Positions 18,410 to 27,616 of a stretch of DNA of 42,921 bases are shown one piece after another. How positions within the stretch are numbered: position 1 is the first letter of the stretch; each line of letters begins with the position of its first letter. The translations under genes were made by a program, and so were the position numbers. Origin of the DNA: JAENVU01 sp031430375 (lineage in GTDB: Bacteria; Actinomycetota; Acidimicrobiia; IMCC26256; JAENVU01); contig JANPBJ010000234.1 in the NCBI GenBank assembly GCA_031430375.1, forward strand, positions 1 to 42,921. The letters are read 5' to 3'. The notes below the pieces were generated by a model. It had not been told where the DNA came from, ran no database searches, and saw nothing but the letters and a program-made list of their open reading frames with translations.

Positions 18410-19498
18410 ATGACACCTGAGATTGACGCCCTGCTCGCCCGCGCCCACCAAGAGATCGACGCCGGTCTGCTCCCGAGCTGCCAACTGGCGATCGCCCGCA
18501 ATGGTGAGCTGGAGCTCTTCGAGGCGTTCGGCGATGCCACCACCGACACGCGCTACATCGTGTACTCCGCGACGAAGGCATTCATTGCTTCGCTCGTCTG
18601 GATCTTGATCGGCGAAGGTCTCATCGACGTGTCGAAGCGAGTCGTCGACTACATCCCGGAGTTCGCGCCCAACGGCAAGGACGAAATCACCGTGGAACAA
18701 GTGATGCTCCACACGTCGGGCTTCCCCCATGCGCCGCTCGGCCCACCGGCCATGTTCACCCGCGACGGCCGGGTCGCGCGTATGGCCGAGTGGCAGCTCA
18801 ACTGGGAACCTGATTCCACCTCCGAGTACCACCCCGAGTCCGCACACTGGGTGTTGGTCGAGGTCATCGACCGAGTCACCGGCGGCGACTATCGCGACCT
18901 GTTAGCGGAACGTGTCACGCGACCAGCCGGCATCAGCGACCGCGTCCTCGGAACTTCCACGCCGATCGCAACGGTCGTGGCCGTGGGCGAGGAAGCCACC
19001 CCCGACGAGCTCGAAGCCGCGCTCGGAATCCGCGAGCTGCCAGTCTCGACCGTCACGCCCGAGGGTTTGATCGCCCTGAGCCAGGACGATGCGCGGCCAG
19101 TGGGCCATCCGGGGGGTGGCGGCATCATGACGGCGGCCGATGTGGTCACCTTCTACCAGGCACTCCTGCACAACAAGCAGGGCATCTGGAACCCCGACAT
19201 CCTCGCGAACGCCACGAGCCACGTCCGCAACAACAAGCCCGATCGCTGGACGCGCGTGCCCGCGAACCGTGGCCTCGGCGTGATCATCGCGGGTGACGAT
19301 GGCCAAGCCAACCTGCGTGGCTTCGGCCACACGCAGTCTCCTCGCACGTTCGGCCACAACGGTGCCGGCGGTCAGATCGCCTGGGCCGACCCTGAATCGG
19401 GCCTATCGTTCGCCTACCTCACCAACGGCCTCGACGCGCACATTCTGCGCCAGGGCCGCCGTGGCATCGGACTCTCGAGCCGCGCCGCAATCTGTTGA
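18410..19498 (+). CDS. Serine hydrolase of the beta-lactamase / class C fold
   Basis: This 362-residue protein carries SxxK (Ser53-Ala-Thr-Lys56) preceded by RYIVY, a Tyr140 motif (EYHPESAHWVLVEVI) in the place of YxN, and HNGAGG as the third, KTG-like, motif. Members act as esterases, peptidases or lactamases; the substrate is unknown. ATG at 18410 is chosen because the motifs then lie at family-typical positions; GGAG is only a few bases upstream. No signal peptide is seen. It shares a short divergent promoter region with the sulfatase. Confidence 0.85.
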   Translation: MTPEIDALLARAHQEIDAGLLPSCQLAIARNGELELFEAFGDATTDTRYIVYSATKAFIASLVWILIGEGLIDVSKRVVDYIPEFAPNGKDEITVEQVMLHTSGFPHAPLGPPAMFTRDGRVARMAEWQLNWEPDSTSEYHPESAHWVLVEVIDRVTGGDYRDLLAERVTRPAGISDRVLGTSTPIATVVAVGEEATPDELEAALGIRELPVSTVTPEGLIALSQDDARPVGHPGGGGIMTAADVVTFYQALLHNKQGIWNPDILANATSHVRNNKPDRWTRVPANRGLGVIIAGDDGQANLRGFGHTQSPRTFGHNGAGGQIAWADPESGLSFAYLTNGLDAHILRQGRRGIGLSSRAAIC

Positions 19499-19541
19499 TG
19501 GAATCAGGCACGATCGAGCAGGCCGCGCCCACGACCGGACG

Positions 19542-20573
19542 TCAGCGGCGTTTTGGAAGGTGGCGCCGAACCCGCACCAACATCCTCACCATCTCCTCAG
19601 CCAACTCCGGCGGTGACGACCGCTGGTTGTTGTAGACGACGTATTCCTTCGCGACGAGAGTCGCGCAAGATCGCGCGGCGACCGGCCGATTGCTGAAGCG
19701 GCTCAAAGATCACCTGACCAGAAAGCTGATCGCACGACCATGGCGCACGATCCAGCTCTTCCAGGTCGCAGAGGTCATCGACGATGGTGGTGCCTGCACG
19801 ACCCACAATTGCGACCCGCCGGCGTTTTTCTGCGTCGGGCGCCACGTAGATCGAGAACTCGATGTTGCCCCACAGTGTGGGACGGGTGGGGAGCGCCAGT
19901 TTGACGCCGTCGGGCTGTTCGGGCGTCACGATCTCGCTCCGCCGGCCCTCGACCACCTCCACGGAATAGTCACCGCGTGCAAGCGCCGCCCCACGTCGTC
20001 GGCGCAGGTAGTCGATCACCTTGCGTTGGGTGAGCACCCGCAAGACGTCTGGGTCCAGATCCGAGAGTTAGACGGTGGTGCCCGGAACCTGGCGGGCGCG
20101 CCGCCGCTCGTTCATCTCGAGCGCGGCAACGGCCTTCCCCCGCTCCAAACGCAACGCGAACGTTGTGGCGCTGCCCTCCGGACGGCTCACGATGTCGCAT
20201 CGACCACCCAGTTGTTGAACCGCGAGGATCCCGATCGCTTTCTCGCCGAGGGTCCGATCGTCACCAACCTTCGAGGACTCAAACAGGTTGCGCGCAATCT
20301 CGCGCAGCCGATCGGCGTCCATGCCACGGCCGAGATCATCGATCGCGATGACCGGATACTTCCCCTTGCGCCGCAACACGATCCGTATCCGCTGACCCGT
20401 TGGCCGGTCTCGGTGTATTCGTCGGCCGCGTTGGAGACGAACTCGTTGAGGGCATCCTTTGGATCCTGGTAAGCCTGGCCGGTGACCAGCACTGCCTTCG
20501 CCAAGTTGCCGATTCGCAATCGCACTTTCTCAGCCGCCACGAGGGCGGACGATACGCGCCCCAGCGACGCCAC
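19542..20573 (-). pseudogene. Broken gene for an Hsp90/histidine-kinase-fold ATP-binding protein
   Basis: The parts read in order on the minus strand. From GTG 20573, KDALNEFVSNAADEYTETGQR carries the N-box (Glu and Asn of a GHKL ATPase). A frameshift near 20405 moves to VLRRKGKYPVIAIDDLGRGM (the DxGxG box). An in-frame TAA at 20068-20070 comes after PGTTV, and the same frame goes on with LSDLDPDVLRVLTQRKVIDYL. A second frameshift near 19657 leads to LVAKEYVVYNN and the end LPKRR with TGA at 19544-19542. Three lesions in about 340 codons argue for a pseudogene rather than sequencing errors, but raw reads would be needed to be certain. Confidence 0.7.
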
Positions 20574-20657
20574 CGCGGATCAACAAGTCGGTGCCGTAGT
20601 GTCCATGTCCTGCCGACTGTGCTGAGTTTTGGAAGTCCCGGATGAGGAGGAGCCGTC

Positions 20658-21632
20658 GTGCGCCGACAGATCATGGGCGTCTTCGCCACCATCGCGGTTG
20701 GCGCGACGATCGTTGCGCCCGGCGCCGACGCGGCGTCCGCCAACCGTCCGGCTGACCGACATCTCGACACCCGCGCCACCTACGCCGTAGGCCGCGTCAC
20801 GATGACGTTCGTCGACAAGTCGCGCCCGACCGACGCCAACAACTCGTACCCCGGCGCGCCCGACCGAACGCTCCCGGTACTGGTCCTCTACCCCGCCAAA
20901 GGCACTCCTCGTGGAGCAGTCACCGATAACGCGGCACCGAGGCGCCTCCGTGGCCCGTTCCCCCTCTTCGAGTTCTCGCACGGTTTTACCGCGAACGGCC
21001 CAGCCTACGAGCAGGCATTGCTGGCGCAGATCGCGTCACACGGTTACGTCGTCGCGGCGCCCACGTTCCCACTCTCGTCCGGCGGCGCGCCGGGCGGCCC
21101 TCGGCTCATCGACTACGTCAACCAGCCCGCCGACGTCAGTTTCGTGATCACCCAGATGCTCCGAGCGAGTCGAGCTCGCGGCCCTCTGCACAAGCTGATC
21201 GACAAGCATGAGATCGGAGTCGGCGGTCACTCGCTCGGCGCGATCACGTCCATCGGTTTGACCGCAAACAACTGCTGCCTCGATGAGCGTATCGACGCCG
21301 CGATCCCGATCTCCGGCCTGGAGCTTCCGTTCGGCGACGGAGCATGGTCATACCCGAAGATGCCTCGTCTCTTCATTCACGGCGACCAGGACAGCACCGT
21401 TCCGTATTCCGGGAGCACAGAAGCGTTCGCACACGCGCGTGCACCAAAGTTCCTCCTGACCTTGCTCAACGCTCCGCATACTCCCTTCAAAGACGCGTGG
21501 AAGACGCCCATCATCGACACTGCAGTCGCGTTTCTCGACCGGTACCTCAAGCACGATCGCCGAGCGATTCGTCGCATGCAGTCCGCCGGGAATGTCACCG
21601 GCGTCGCCACTCTGAAGGCCCTCCGCCGCTGA
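20658..21632 (+). CDS. Secreted alpha/beta hydrolase
   Basis: The protein has 324 residues. A Sec-type signal peptide (basic MRRQ, hydrophobic run, ending PGADAAS near residue 26) leads into an alpha/beta-hydrolase. The nucleophile elbow is GGHSLGA. The oxyanion region is FEFSHGFTAN. A catalytic Asp candidate is in IHGDQDSTVPY and a His in NAPHTPF. The layout is close to the chlorophyllase/dienelactone-hydrolase/cutinase-like group of secreted esterases. GTG at 20658 follows GAGGAGGAG, which decides the start. The substrate is unknown; an extracellular ester is likely. Confidence 0.85.
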   Translation: MRRQIMGVFATIAVGATIVAPGADAASANRPADRHLDTRATYAVGRVTMTFVDKSRPTDANNSYPGAPDRTLPVLVLYPAKGTPRGAVTDNAAPRRLRGPFPLFEFSHGFTANGPAYEQALLAQIASHGYVVAAPTFPLSSGGAPGGPRLIDYVNQPADVSFVITQMLRASRARGPLHKLIDKHEIGVGGHSLGAITSIGLTANNCCLDERIDAAIPISGLELPFGDGAWSYPKMPRLFIHGDQDSTVPYSGSTEAFAHARAPKFLLTLLNAPHTPFKDAWKTPIIDTAVAFLDRYLKHDRRAIRRMQSAGNVTGVATLKALRR

Positions 21633-21692
21633 CCGACCACGAGGGCGCGCCAACGGATCGCGCCATGAAACGGGATAGGGAGCGCGCCGATA

Positions 21693-21710
21693 CCTGACAC
21701 CCACGTCAGG
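21693..21710. promoter_or_regulatory. Inverted repeat upstream of the CoA-transferase pair
   Basis: CCTGAC and GTCAGG flank six bases (ACCCAC), a perfect 6-bp dyad. It lies 32 bases before the ATG at 21743 and is a candidate operator. It could also be a small hairpin in the leader RNA. Confidence 0.35.
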
Positions 21711-21742
21711 AATGCGCGATGCTGCGCGGCAGGAGGTGCGCA

Positions 21743-22915
21743 ATGGGCGCGTTAGACGGAGTGAAGATCCTTGACTTGTCGTGGGGCATCGCGGGTCCGC
21801 TCGGGGTCCTGCTGCTCGCCGAACAGGGTGCGGATGTCATCAAGGTGGAGCCTCCCGGCGGTGACCCGTTCCGCGCCTATAGCGGATACGCAGTCTGGAA
21901 CCGCTCCCGCCGATCGGTCACGATCGATCTCAAGTCGGCCGCGGGCCTCGACGCATTCGGGCGCCTCGTCGACGATGCCGACGTGCTCGTCGAGACGTTC
22001 CGGCCCGGCGTCACTGATCGGCTCGGCATCGGCTATGACGCGCTGCACGCCCGCAACCCGCGCCTCGTGTACCTCTCGTGTCCGGGCTACCCCGAAGGCC
22101 ATCGGCTCGCGCCGCGGCCAGGGTACGACGCGCTGATTCAGGCCAGCAGCGGCCAGCAATGGGAGCAACCCGGTTGGCGAATGGGACCAATCTTCTTGCA
22201 CATGCCCATGCCGAGCATGGGTGCCACGTTCCTGATTCCGAGCGGCATTCTCAGCGCGCTGATCTCCCGGGAAGCGACCGGTCGAGGTCAACACGTGCGC
22301 ACCTCCCTCTTCCAAGGTGCGCTGCTCTACACCACCCAGATCTGGCAACACGTGGAGAACGCCCCCGCCGCATTCCACGACCTGATGGGCAAGAGCTATC
22401 CGCCAGGCGTCCACCAGCAGATGCTCTTCGAATGTGCCAACGGTGAATGGGTGCACACCTCCGTGATGAGTGGTCTCACACCGACCGAGAGTCAAGACCA
22501 CCTCCTCGGACTCGACGACGCCCCCGATCCCTACGAGTTCATGGCCCTGCCCCCCGACGAACGTCAAGCCTTCACCGACCGTCGCCGTGAGGGGTACAAG
22601 ACGCACGACCGCGCGGAGCTCGTCGCAAACTTCCAGGCCCACAACCATGCCATCGAAGCGGTCATCACCATGGAGGAAGCGCTCGGAGCAACCGGCGCAC
22701 CCCATCCCCAACTCCTCGCGAACGGAATGATCGCAACGGTCGAGGACTCGGAGCTGGGAACGACCACCCAGATCGGCGTACCCATCAATCTCCAGTCCAC
22801 CCCGGGCGCGATTCAAGGGCCGCAACCTCTGCCCGGCGCGCACAACCGCGAAATACTCGGCGGCCTTGGTTACTCCGATGCCGAGATCTCCACCATCACC
22901 GGAGGGTCACGCTGA
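21743..22915 (+). CDS. CaiB/BaiF (class III) CoA-transferase family protein, subunit-like, catalytic Asp not apparent
   Basis: This 390-residue protein has the family opening VKILDLSWGIAGPLGVLLLAEQGADVIKVEPP and the motif FRPGVTDRLGIGY. Class III enzymes move CoA between acids through an aspartyl intermediate. In the region where the second gene of the pair has MCDAANAM, this protein has PMPSMGAT, with no Asp. It may therefore be the non-catalytic partner in a heteromeric enzyme or have another role. The start is fixed by AGGAGGT at 21731-21737. Its stop shares a base with the next gene. Confidence 0.85.
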   Translation: MGALDGVKILDLSWGIAGPLGVLLLAEQGADVIKVEPPGGDPFRAYSGYAVWNRSRRSVTIDLKSAAGLDAFGRLVDDADVLVETFRPGVTDRLGIGYDALHARNPRLVYLSCPGYPEGHRLAPRPGYDALIQASSGQQWEQPGWRMGPIFLHMPMPSMGATFLIPSGILSALISREATGRGQHVRTSLFQGALLYTTQIWQHVENAPAAFHDLMGKSYPPGVHQQMLFECANGEWVHTSVMSGLTPTESQDHLLGLDDAPDPYEFMALPPDERQAFTDRRREGYKTHDRAELVANFQAHNHAIEAVITMEEALGATGAPHPQLLANGMIATVEDSELGTTTQIGVPINLQSTPGAIQGPQPLPGAHNREILGGLGYSDAEISTITGGSR

Positions 22916-24120
22916 TGCCCGCACTCGATGGAGTACTCGTCGTTGACTTCGGTCAGTACCTCGCCGGCCCGTTCGGGCCAATGATCATGGGCGACCTCGG
23001 CGCTGAGGTAATCAAGGTCGAGCCGGTCCACGGCGACGGAATGCGCCTCGCGGGGAAGCCCTTCTTCGGGTGCCAACGCGGCAAGCGCTCCATCGCGCTC
23101 GACCTCAAGACACCCCGTGGGCTTGCACTCGGTGAGGCACTCGTCGAGCGCGCCGACATCGTGCATCACAACATGACCGCGGGCGTCGCCAACAAACTCG
23201 GAATCGGATACGCGGACTGCAAACGATTGAATCCCGACGTCGTGTATTGCAATACGTGGGCGTACGGGCTCGAGGGGCCACTCGCGCATTTCGGCGGGCT
23301 CGATCCGCTCTACCAGGCTTCGGCCGGGTTGGAGTACGAGGCGGGCGCCGCGCATACGGGAAACGATCCGCTCTACTACCGGTTCGGGATGTGCGACGCC
23401 GCCAACGCGATGCTCTCGGTCGTCGGCTCCCTCGCCGCGCTCTACCACCAGCGCCGCACCGGCGAAGGTCAGATGCTCTGGACATCGTTGATGGACGGCG
23501 GCGCGGTCTTCGCATCCGACGCGCTCCTCGTCGACGGTGAAGTAGTTCCCCGGCCCCGTCTCGACCAAGGGCTCCACGGCACTGCCGCCTGCTACCGGCT
23601 CTACGCGACCCAGGACGGTTGGATACAGATCGCGGCGGTCACCGAAGCCGATTGGATGGCGTTGTGTGCCGCGCTCAACGCCCCCGAACTCGCCGATGAC
23701 GCTCGGTTCGCAGTGGCCACACTGCGCGCCGAGCACCGCGAACAGCTCGAGACTCTGCTCGTGCCGCGGTTCCTGGCTCGGACCAGCATCTCGTGGACCC
23801 ACGCACTCGACGACGCCGGGGTTCCCAATGAGATCCCACTCGACTCGCTCGGCGGTGAGCTCGTCTTGAACGATGCCGACAACGTGGCGCTCGGCATGGT
23901 GGCAGAGTACGAGCACCCGATGATGGGGACGCTGCGTCAGTTCGGAGAACTCATTCAGTTCTCCGAAACCCCAGGGGTCATATCACGGCCGCCACCCCTC
24001 GTCGGACAGCACACCCGCGAGATCTTGGAGTGGCTCGGCTGCGACGCCGCGGAAATCGACGGCCTCAAGAACGATGGTGTCGTCACGTGGCCCGGCGATG
24101 AGTACCCCTGGGCCGTGTAA
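22915..24120 (+). CDS. CaiB/BaiF (class III) CoA-transferase family protein
   Basis: The 401-residue second member of the pair opens VLVVDFGQYLAGPFGPMIMGDLGAEVIKVEP. The segment YYRFGMCDAANAMLSVVGSLAAL holds the likely catalytic Asp. The ATG overlaps the first gene's stop (TGATG), which implies matched synthesis and perhaps a heterodimer, as known for some aromatic-degradation CoA transferases. Alpha-methylacyl-CoA racemase activity is another possibility in this family. No acyl-CoA dehydrogenase or other pathway gene lies beside it, so the substrate is open. Confidence 0.88.
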   Translation: MPALDGVLVVDFGQYLAGPFGPMIMGDLGAEVIKVEPVHGDGMRLAGKPFFGCQRGKRSIALDLKTPRGLALGEALVERADIVHHNMTAGVANKLGIGYADCKRLNPDVVYCNTWAYGLEGPLAHFGGLDPLYQASAGLEYEAGAAHTGNDPLYYRFGMCDAANAMLSVVGSLAALYHQRRTGEGQMLWTSLMDGGAVFASDALLVDGEVVPRPRLDQGLHGTAACYRLYATQDGWIQIAAVTEADWMALCAALNAPELADDARFAVATLRAEHREQLETLLVPRFLARTSISWTHALDDAGVPNEIPLDSLGGELVLNDADNVALGMVAEYEHPMMGTLRQFGELIQFSETPGVISRPPPLVGQHTREILEWLGCDAAEIDGLKNDGVVTWPGDEYPWAV

Positions 24121-24142
24121 CTCTGCGCACGTCGCCGCGTCG

Positions 24143-25012
24143 TTAGTGGGCAACGTCGAGAAGGAACATCGCGGCTTCGTAACGGCGCGCATTCCCGAGT
24201 GCCGCTCCCGCCGCGTGTCCGAACCGCGTGAGCAGTGCCACCGTGTCCGCGTTGAGTTCCCCACCGGCCACACCTGGGAGTACCAGCACGGCATGCACTG
24301 TGATCGCGTCGCCCACCGGGACTCCGATATTTACGGCGGTGCCTTCCACCAGCCCGATCACTTGGTTGCGGGCCGACACCTGTTCAACCATGGTCGCCGC
24401 GGCCGGGGCGAGATCGTCGGAGTCCACAACCGGCTGCATCGGACCGCGTTCCTCGTAGAGAAAGAGGACCCCGTGATCGGCACCCACCAGCGCTCGACCC
24501 TGCTCGACAATCGTCGGCAGGAGCTGGTCGAGTTCCAGGGCCGCGTGCAGCGCAGTGACGGCGTCCAGGACCAGACCTGCCGTGAGCAGGTTCGAGGCAA
24601 TCTCGCCGTCGAGCTGGAACAGTCGGGACCGGTGGGCCTCAACCCGCTTGAGGTGGCGCTCCTGGTCGTAGCAATACAACGCGACCAGTGCCGTGAGACA
24701 CACCAACGCGATTCGAGTCACACTGAGGTCAAGCCAACGACTCGTTCGGAGATCGATCACCCGTTCCGCGACGAACGTTGCGATCAACAAACCACAAGCC
24801 GTGGTCGCGGCCACACCGCCGACCTGGAGACGACGGCGCCGCACCGCCGCGTCGGAGGCAATCCCGGCGCCCGAGATGTTCGCGAGCCGCTGGTCATGAG
24901 CGATCTCTTCTCGCAACTCAGCTTCGACGTTCGACACGCTGCGATCCCGTCCTCTCGGCAATATCAGGGCGTTACGCCAAGTATCGGCAACTTGTCGCCC
25001 CGCCTTGATCAC
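24143..25012 (-). CDS. Membrane protein with a GAF sensor domain
   Basis: This 289-residue protein has a basic N-terminus with an acidic helix (VEAELREEIAHDQR), two membrane helices near residues 64-87 and 100-116, a linker helix, then a GAF-like domain of about 130 residues (from LVLDAVTALHAALELDQLLPTIVEQGRALVGADHGVLFLY). There is no kinase, cyclase or other output domain. It could sense a small molecule and act through a partner, or be a truncated sensor. The start is GTG 25012, following AGGTGG on the minus strand. It is divergent from the GNAT gene with 14 bases between, so promoters overlap coding sequence. Confidence 0.75.
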   Translation of the reverse strand: MIKAGRQVADTWRNALILPRGRDRSVSNVEAELREEIAHDQRLANISGAGIASDAAVRRRRLQVGGVAATTACGLLIATFVAERVIDLRTSRWLDLSVTRIALVCLTALVALYCYDQERHLKRVEAHRSRLFQLDGEIASNLLTAGLVLDAVTALHAALELDQLLPTIVEQGRALVGADHGVLFLYEERGPMQPVVDSDDLAPAAATMVEQVSARNQVIGLVEGTAVNIGVPVGDAITVHAVLVLPGVAGGELNADTVALLTRFGHAAGAALGNARRYEAAMFLLDVAH

Positions 25013-25026
25013 CCACCTAGGTTACG

Positions 25027-25851
25027 GTGATGGAGCACCCGGTTCTCAGTCACGATGCGATCGATGCCATCGCGGCACTTGCGGCCCGGGCACTCTTGGA
25101 CCCGCCCTCGGCCGACGAGCTGAGGGCATCATTCACCGCGCCGGATCAACCGGCGACCGTGCGTGGGGACCCCGATCGCGGGGTGGTTGCCACGGTCACC
25201 GCCGGTACCTCGGGTTTCATTCGATTCCTTGCGGTTGACCCGCTGCATCGAGGGCACGGGTTGGGTCGAGCGTTGGTGCTCGAGGCGGAGGATGACGTGC
25301 GGGCGGCCGGCGCAAACACCATCACGGTCGGGGCTGACGCGCCCTACTACCTCTGGCCGGGAGTCGACGCGCGGGAACTCGCCGCGGTGTGCCTGCTCGA
25401 ACGCATGAAGTACGACCGCGCCGAGGTGAACCTCAACATGGACGTGGACCTCACGAATCTTCCGAACGATCCGGGCGGGTGGCGCGCGGCCACACCGACT
25501 GATCGCGAGGCGATCGATACGTGGGCTACGACCCACTGGGGTTGGTGGCGCGCCGAGATAGTGCGCGCCGTAGAGCACGATGGCCTCGTCATCGGCGAGG
25601 ACCGCCACGGGATCGCCGCGGTCTGCGCCTACGACGTCAACCGAGCCGGTCTCGTCGGTCCGGTGGCCGTACGACCCAACCTCATGGGCCAGGGCGCGGG
25701 CGTTGCCCCGCTCGTGGGCGCGCTGCATCGGATGCGGGCATCGGGTCGAATCCGCGCCGAAATCGCGTGGGTTGGTCCCGTCGTTCCCTACGCGCGCATC
25801 GGTGCCACGCTCGGCCGGACATTTCTCGTCTACCGCAAGGATCTCGCATGA
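25027..25851 (+). CDS. GNAT-family N-acetyltransferase
   Basis: The 274-residue protein (273 if the ATG at 25030 is used) has two GNAT-like halves. The first has the acetyl-CoA loop FLAVDPLHRGHGLGRALVLEAE; the second has a weaker copy, VGPVAVRPNLMGQGAGVAPLV. Such two-part proteins usually have one active half. Its stop overlaps the start of the GH20 gene (ATGA), so an acetyltransferase and a hexosaminidase-like enzyme are made together. This hints at amino-sugar substrates, but that is inference. Confidence 0.82.
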   Translation: MMEHPVLSHDAIDAIAALAARALLDPPSADELRASFTAPDQPATVRGDPDRGVVATVTAGTSGFIRFLAVDPLHRGHGLGRALVLEAEDDVRAAGANTITVGADAPYYLWPGVDARELAAVCLLERMKYDRAEVNLNMDVDLTNLPNDPGGWRAATPTDREAIDTWATTHWGWWRAEIVRAVEHDGLVIGEDRHGIAAVCAYDVNRAGLVGPVAVRPNLMGQGAGVAPLVGALHRMRASGRIRAEIAWVGPVVPYARIGATLGRTFLVYRKDLA

Positions 25852-27563
25852 CGTTGTTACCGACCCCGCGTCAATGGTCGCTCGGCACTGGCACCATCGC
25901 GTGGGCTGAGCCCGGTGTCACGATCGAGGGAACCATCCCGGCTCAGGGATACACGCTGCTCATCTCGGACCGCGGAGTCGAACTCGTCGCCGCGGATGAC
26001 GCAGGGGTGTTCTACGGAACCATGACACTCCGCCAGCTCGCGCGAAACCATGCGGGCCGGCTGCCGGTTGGGACCGTCAATGACTGGCCCGACCTTGCCG
26101 AGCGCGGGGTGATGATCGACATCTCCCGCGACAAGGTGCCGACCATGGACACACTCTTCGCGCTCATCGACCGGCTCGCGGAGTGGAAGATCAATCACGT
26201 GGAGCTCTACGCGGAACACACCTTCGCGTACGCGGATCACGAGGAGGTGTGGCAGGACGCAAGCCCATTTACGGCCGCCGACGTGGAGGAGCTCGACGCC
26301 TATTGCCGGGATCGCCACATCGCGCTCGTGCCGAATCAGAACTGCCTCGGCCACATGAATCGCTGGCTGCTCCACGAGCCCTACCTTGCGCTCGCGATGG
26401 ATCCTGCCGGCTATCTCATGATGGGGATGCGGCGGCCGCCGAGCACCATCGAGCCCACGAACCCCGATTCGATCAGCCTCATTCGTTCGTTGCTGGCGGA
26501 GCTCCTTCCCCATTTTTCCGACCCGCGGTTCGTGAACCTCGGCCTCGACGAGCCGTGGGAGATGCCCGCCGAGCGTTTCGACGACTACCTCGCGTGGGTC
26601 CACACCTTGCGCTCCCTGTCCGAACTCGACGGTCGTGAGATCGTGATCTGGGGTGACATCCTCGCGAGCCACCTCGATCGGCTCGACGAACTCCCCCACG
26701 GCATCATCGTCTGCGAGTGGGGCTACGACGCGGGCCATCCTTGGGACGCTCGGCTGGCGGCACTCGCGGCGGCGGGGATCTCCACGTGGGTCGCGCCGGG
26801 CACGTCGAGCTGGCTCACCATTCTCGGACGTACCACCAACATGCACGCCGACATCACCGAGGCGATCGACGCGGCCATTGCGCATGGCGCAACCGGGATG
26901 CTCAACACCGACTGGGGCGACAACGGCCACCTGCAGTATCCAGCAGTGAGTGATCCGGGGCTCGCGTTCGGTGCCGCGATGAGTTGGTGTGCTGACACCA
27001 ATCGCTCGTTGGACCTCGCGGCGGCGCTCTCCACCCATTGCTACGACGATCCCAGCGGCGAGCTCGGCGCGATCGTCGTCGGATTGGGCGACGTGTACCT
27101 TCGGCTCGAACCACAGATGTGGAACATGGCCACGATGGTGATGCACCTCTACTATCCCCAGCTCGACCTCGGACGCGGGCCGCTCGCGGGTGCGGCAATC
27201 GGGCAGTACGAGGACATCGAGGCCGCGCTCGACGGTTTCGCGGTCCGACTCGGCGGCGTGGAATCCCGTCGTGAAGATTCCGCACTCATCGTCGACGAAC
27301 TCCGCAACTCCATCGCGCTGGTCCGGGTCCTCTGTTCCGACGCGAGAGAACGGCTCGCGGTGGGCGGCGCGCTCGGAAGCGTGGACGAAGCCGGCCGGCG
27401 CTCGCTCAGCGAGGCACTGATCCCGGTCATCGCCGAGCACGAACGGCTCTGGCTGGCCCGCAACCGACCGGGCGGCTTGCGGGAGTCACGGGCGTGGTTG
27501 GAGCACCTCCTCAGCTGCTACGAGACGGGAATCACCGACCGGGACTGGTCCGGGCCGCAGTAG
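25848..27563 (+). CDS. Glycoside hydrolase family 20-like beta-N-acetylhexosaminidase
   Basis: This 571-residue cytoplasmic protein lacks a signal peptide. The N-terminal GH20b-like domain is LLISDRGVELVAADDAGVFYGTMTLRQL. The TIM barrel begins ERGVMIDISRDKVPT with the usual WKINHVELYAEHTF. The catalytic Asp-Glu pair appears as VNLGLDEPWEMP, whereas classical members have HxGGDE. Such variants are known among distant GH20 relatives. ATG at 25848 overlaps the GNAT stop; the longer frame upstream is antisense noise. It probably trims N-acetylhexosamine from imported glycans or cell-wall fragments. Confidence 0.85.
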   Translation: MTLLPTPRQWSLGTGTIAWAEPGVTIEGTIPAQGYTLLISDRGVELVAADDAGVFYGTMTLRQLARNHAGRLPVGTVNDWPDLAERGVMIDISRDKVPTMDTLFALIDRLAEWKINHVELYAEHTFAYADHEEVWQDASPFTAADVEELDAYCRDRHIALVPNQNCLGHMNRWLLHEPYLALAMDPAGYLMMGMRRPPSTIEPTNPDSISLIRSLLAELLPHFSDPRFVNLGLDEPWEMPAERFDDYLAWVHTLRSLSELDGREIVIWGDILASHLDRLDELPHGIIVCEWGYDAGHPWDARLAALAAAGISTWVAPGTSSWLTILGRTTNMHADITEAIDAAIAHGATGMLNTDWGDNGHLQYPAVSDPGLAFGAAMSWCADTNRSLDLAAALSTHCYDDPSGELGAIVVGLGDVYLRLEPQMWNMATMVMHLYYPQLDLGRGPLAGAAIGQYEDIEAALDGFAVRLGGVESRREDSALIVDELRNSIALVRVLCSDARERLAVGGALGSVDEAGRRSLSEALIPVIAEHERLWLARNRPGGLRESRAWLEHLLSCYETGITDRDWSGPQ

Positions 27564-27616
27564 ACCCACGATCAACAATCAGCAAGGTCAGGGCAGCCAT
27601 AGGTTGCGGACGCGCT

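Noticed and set aside
25857..27440. 527-residue minus strand frame opposite the GH20 gene
   Set aside because: Shadow frame; no recognisable domain and the + strand holds a conserved TIM-barrel enzyme.
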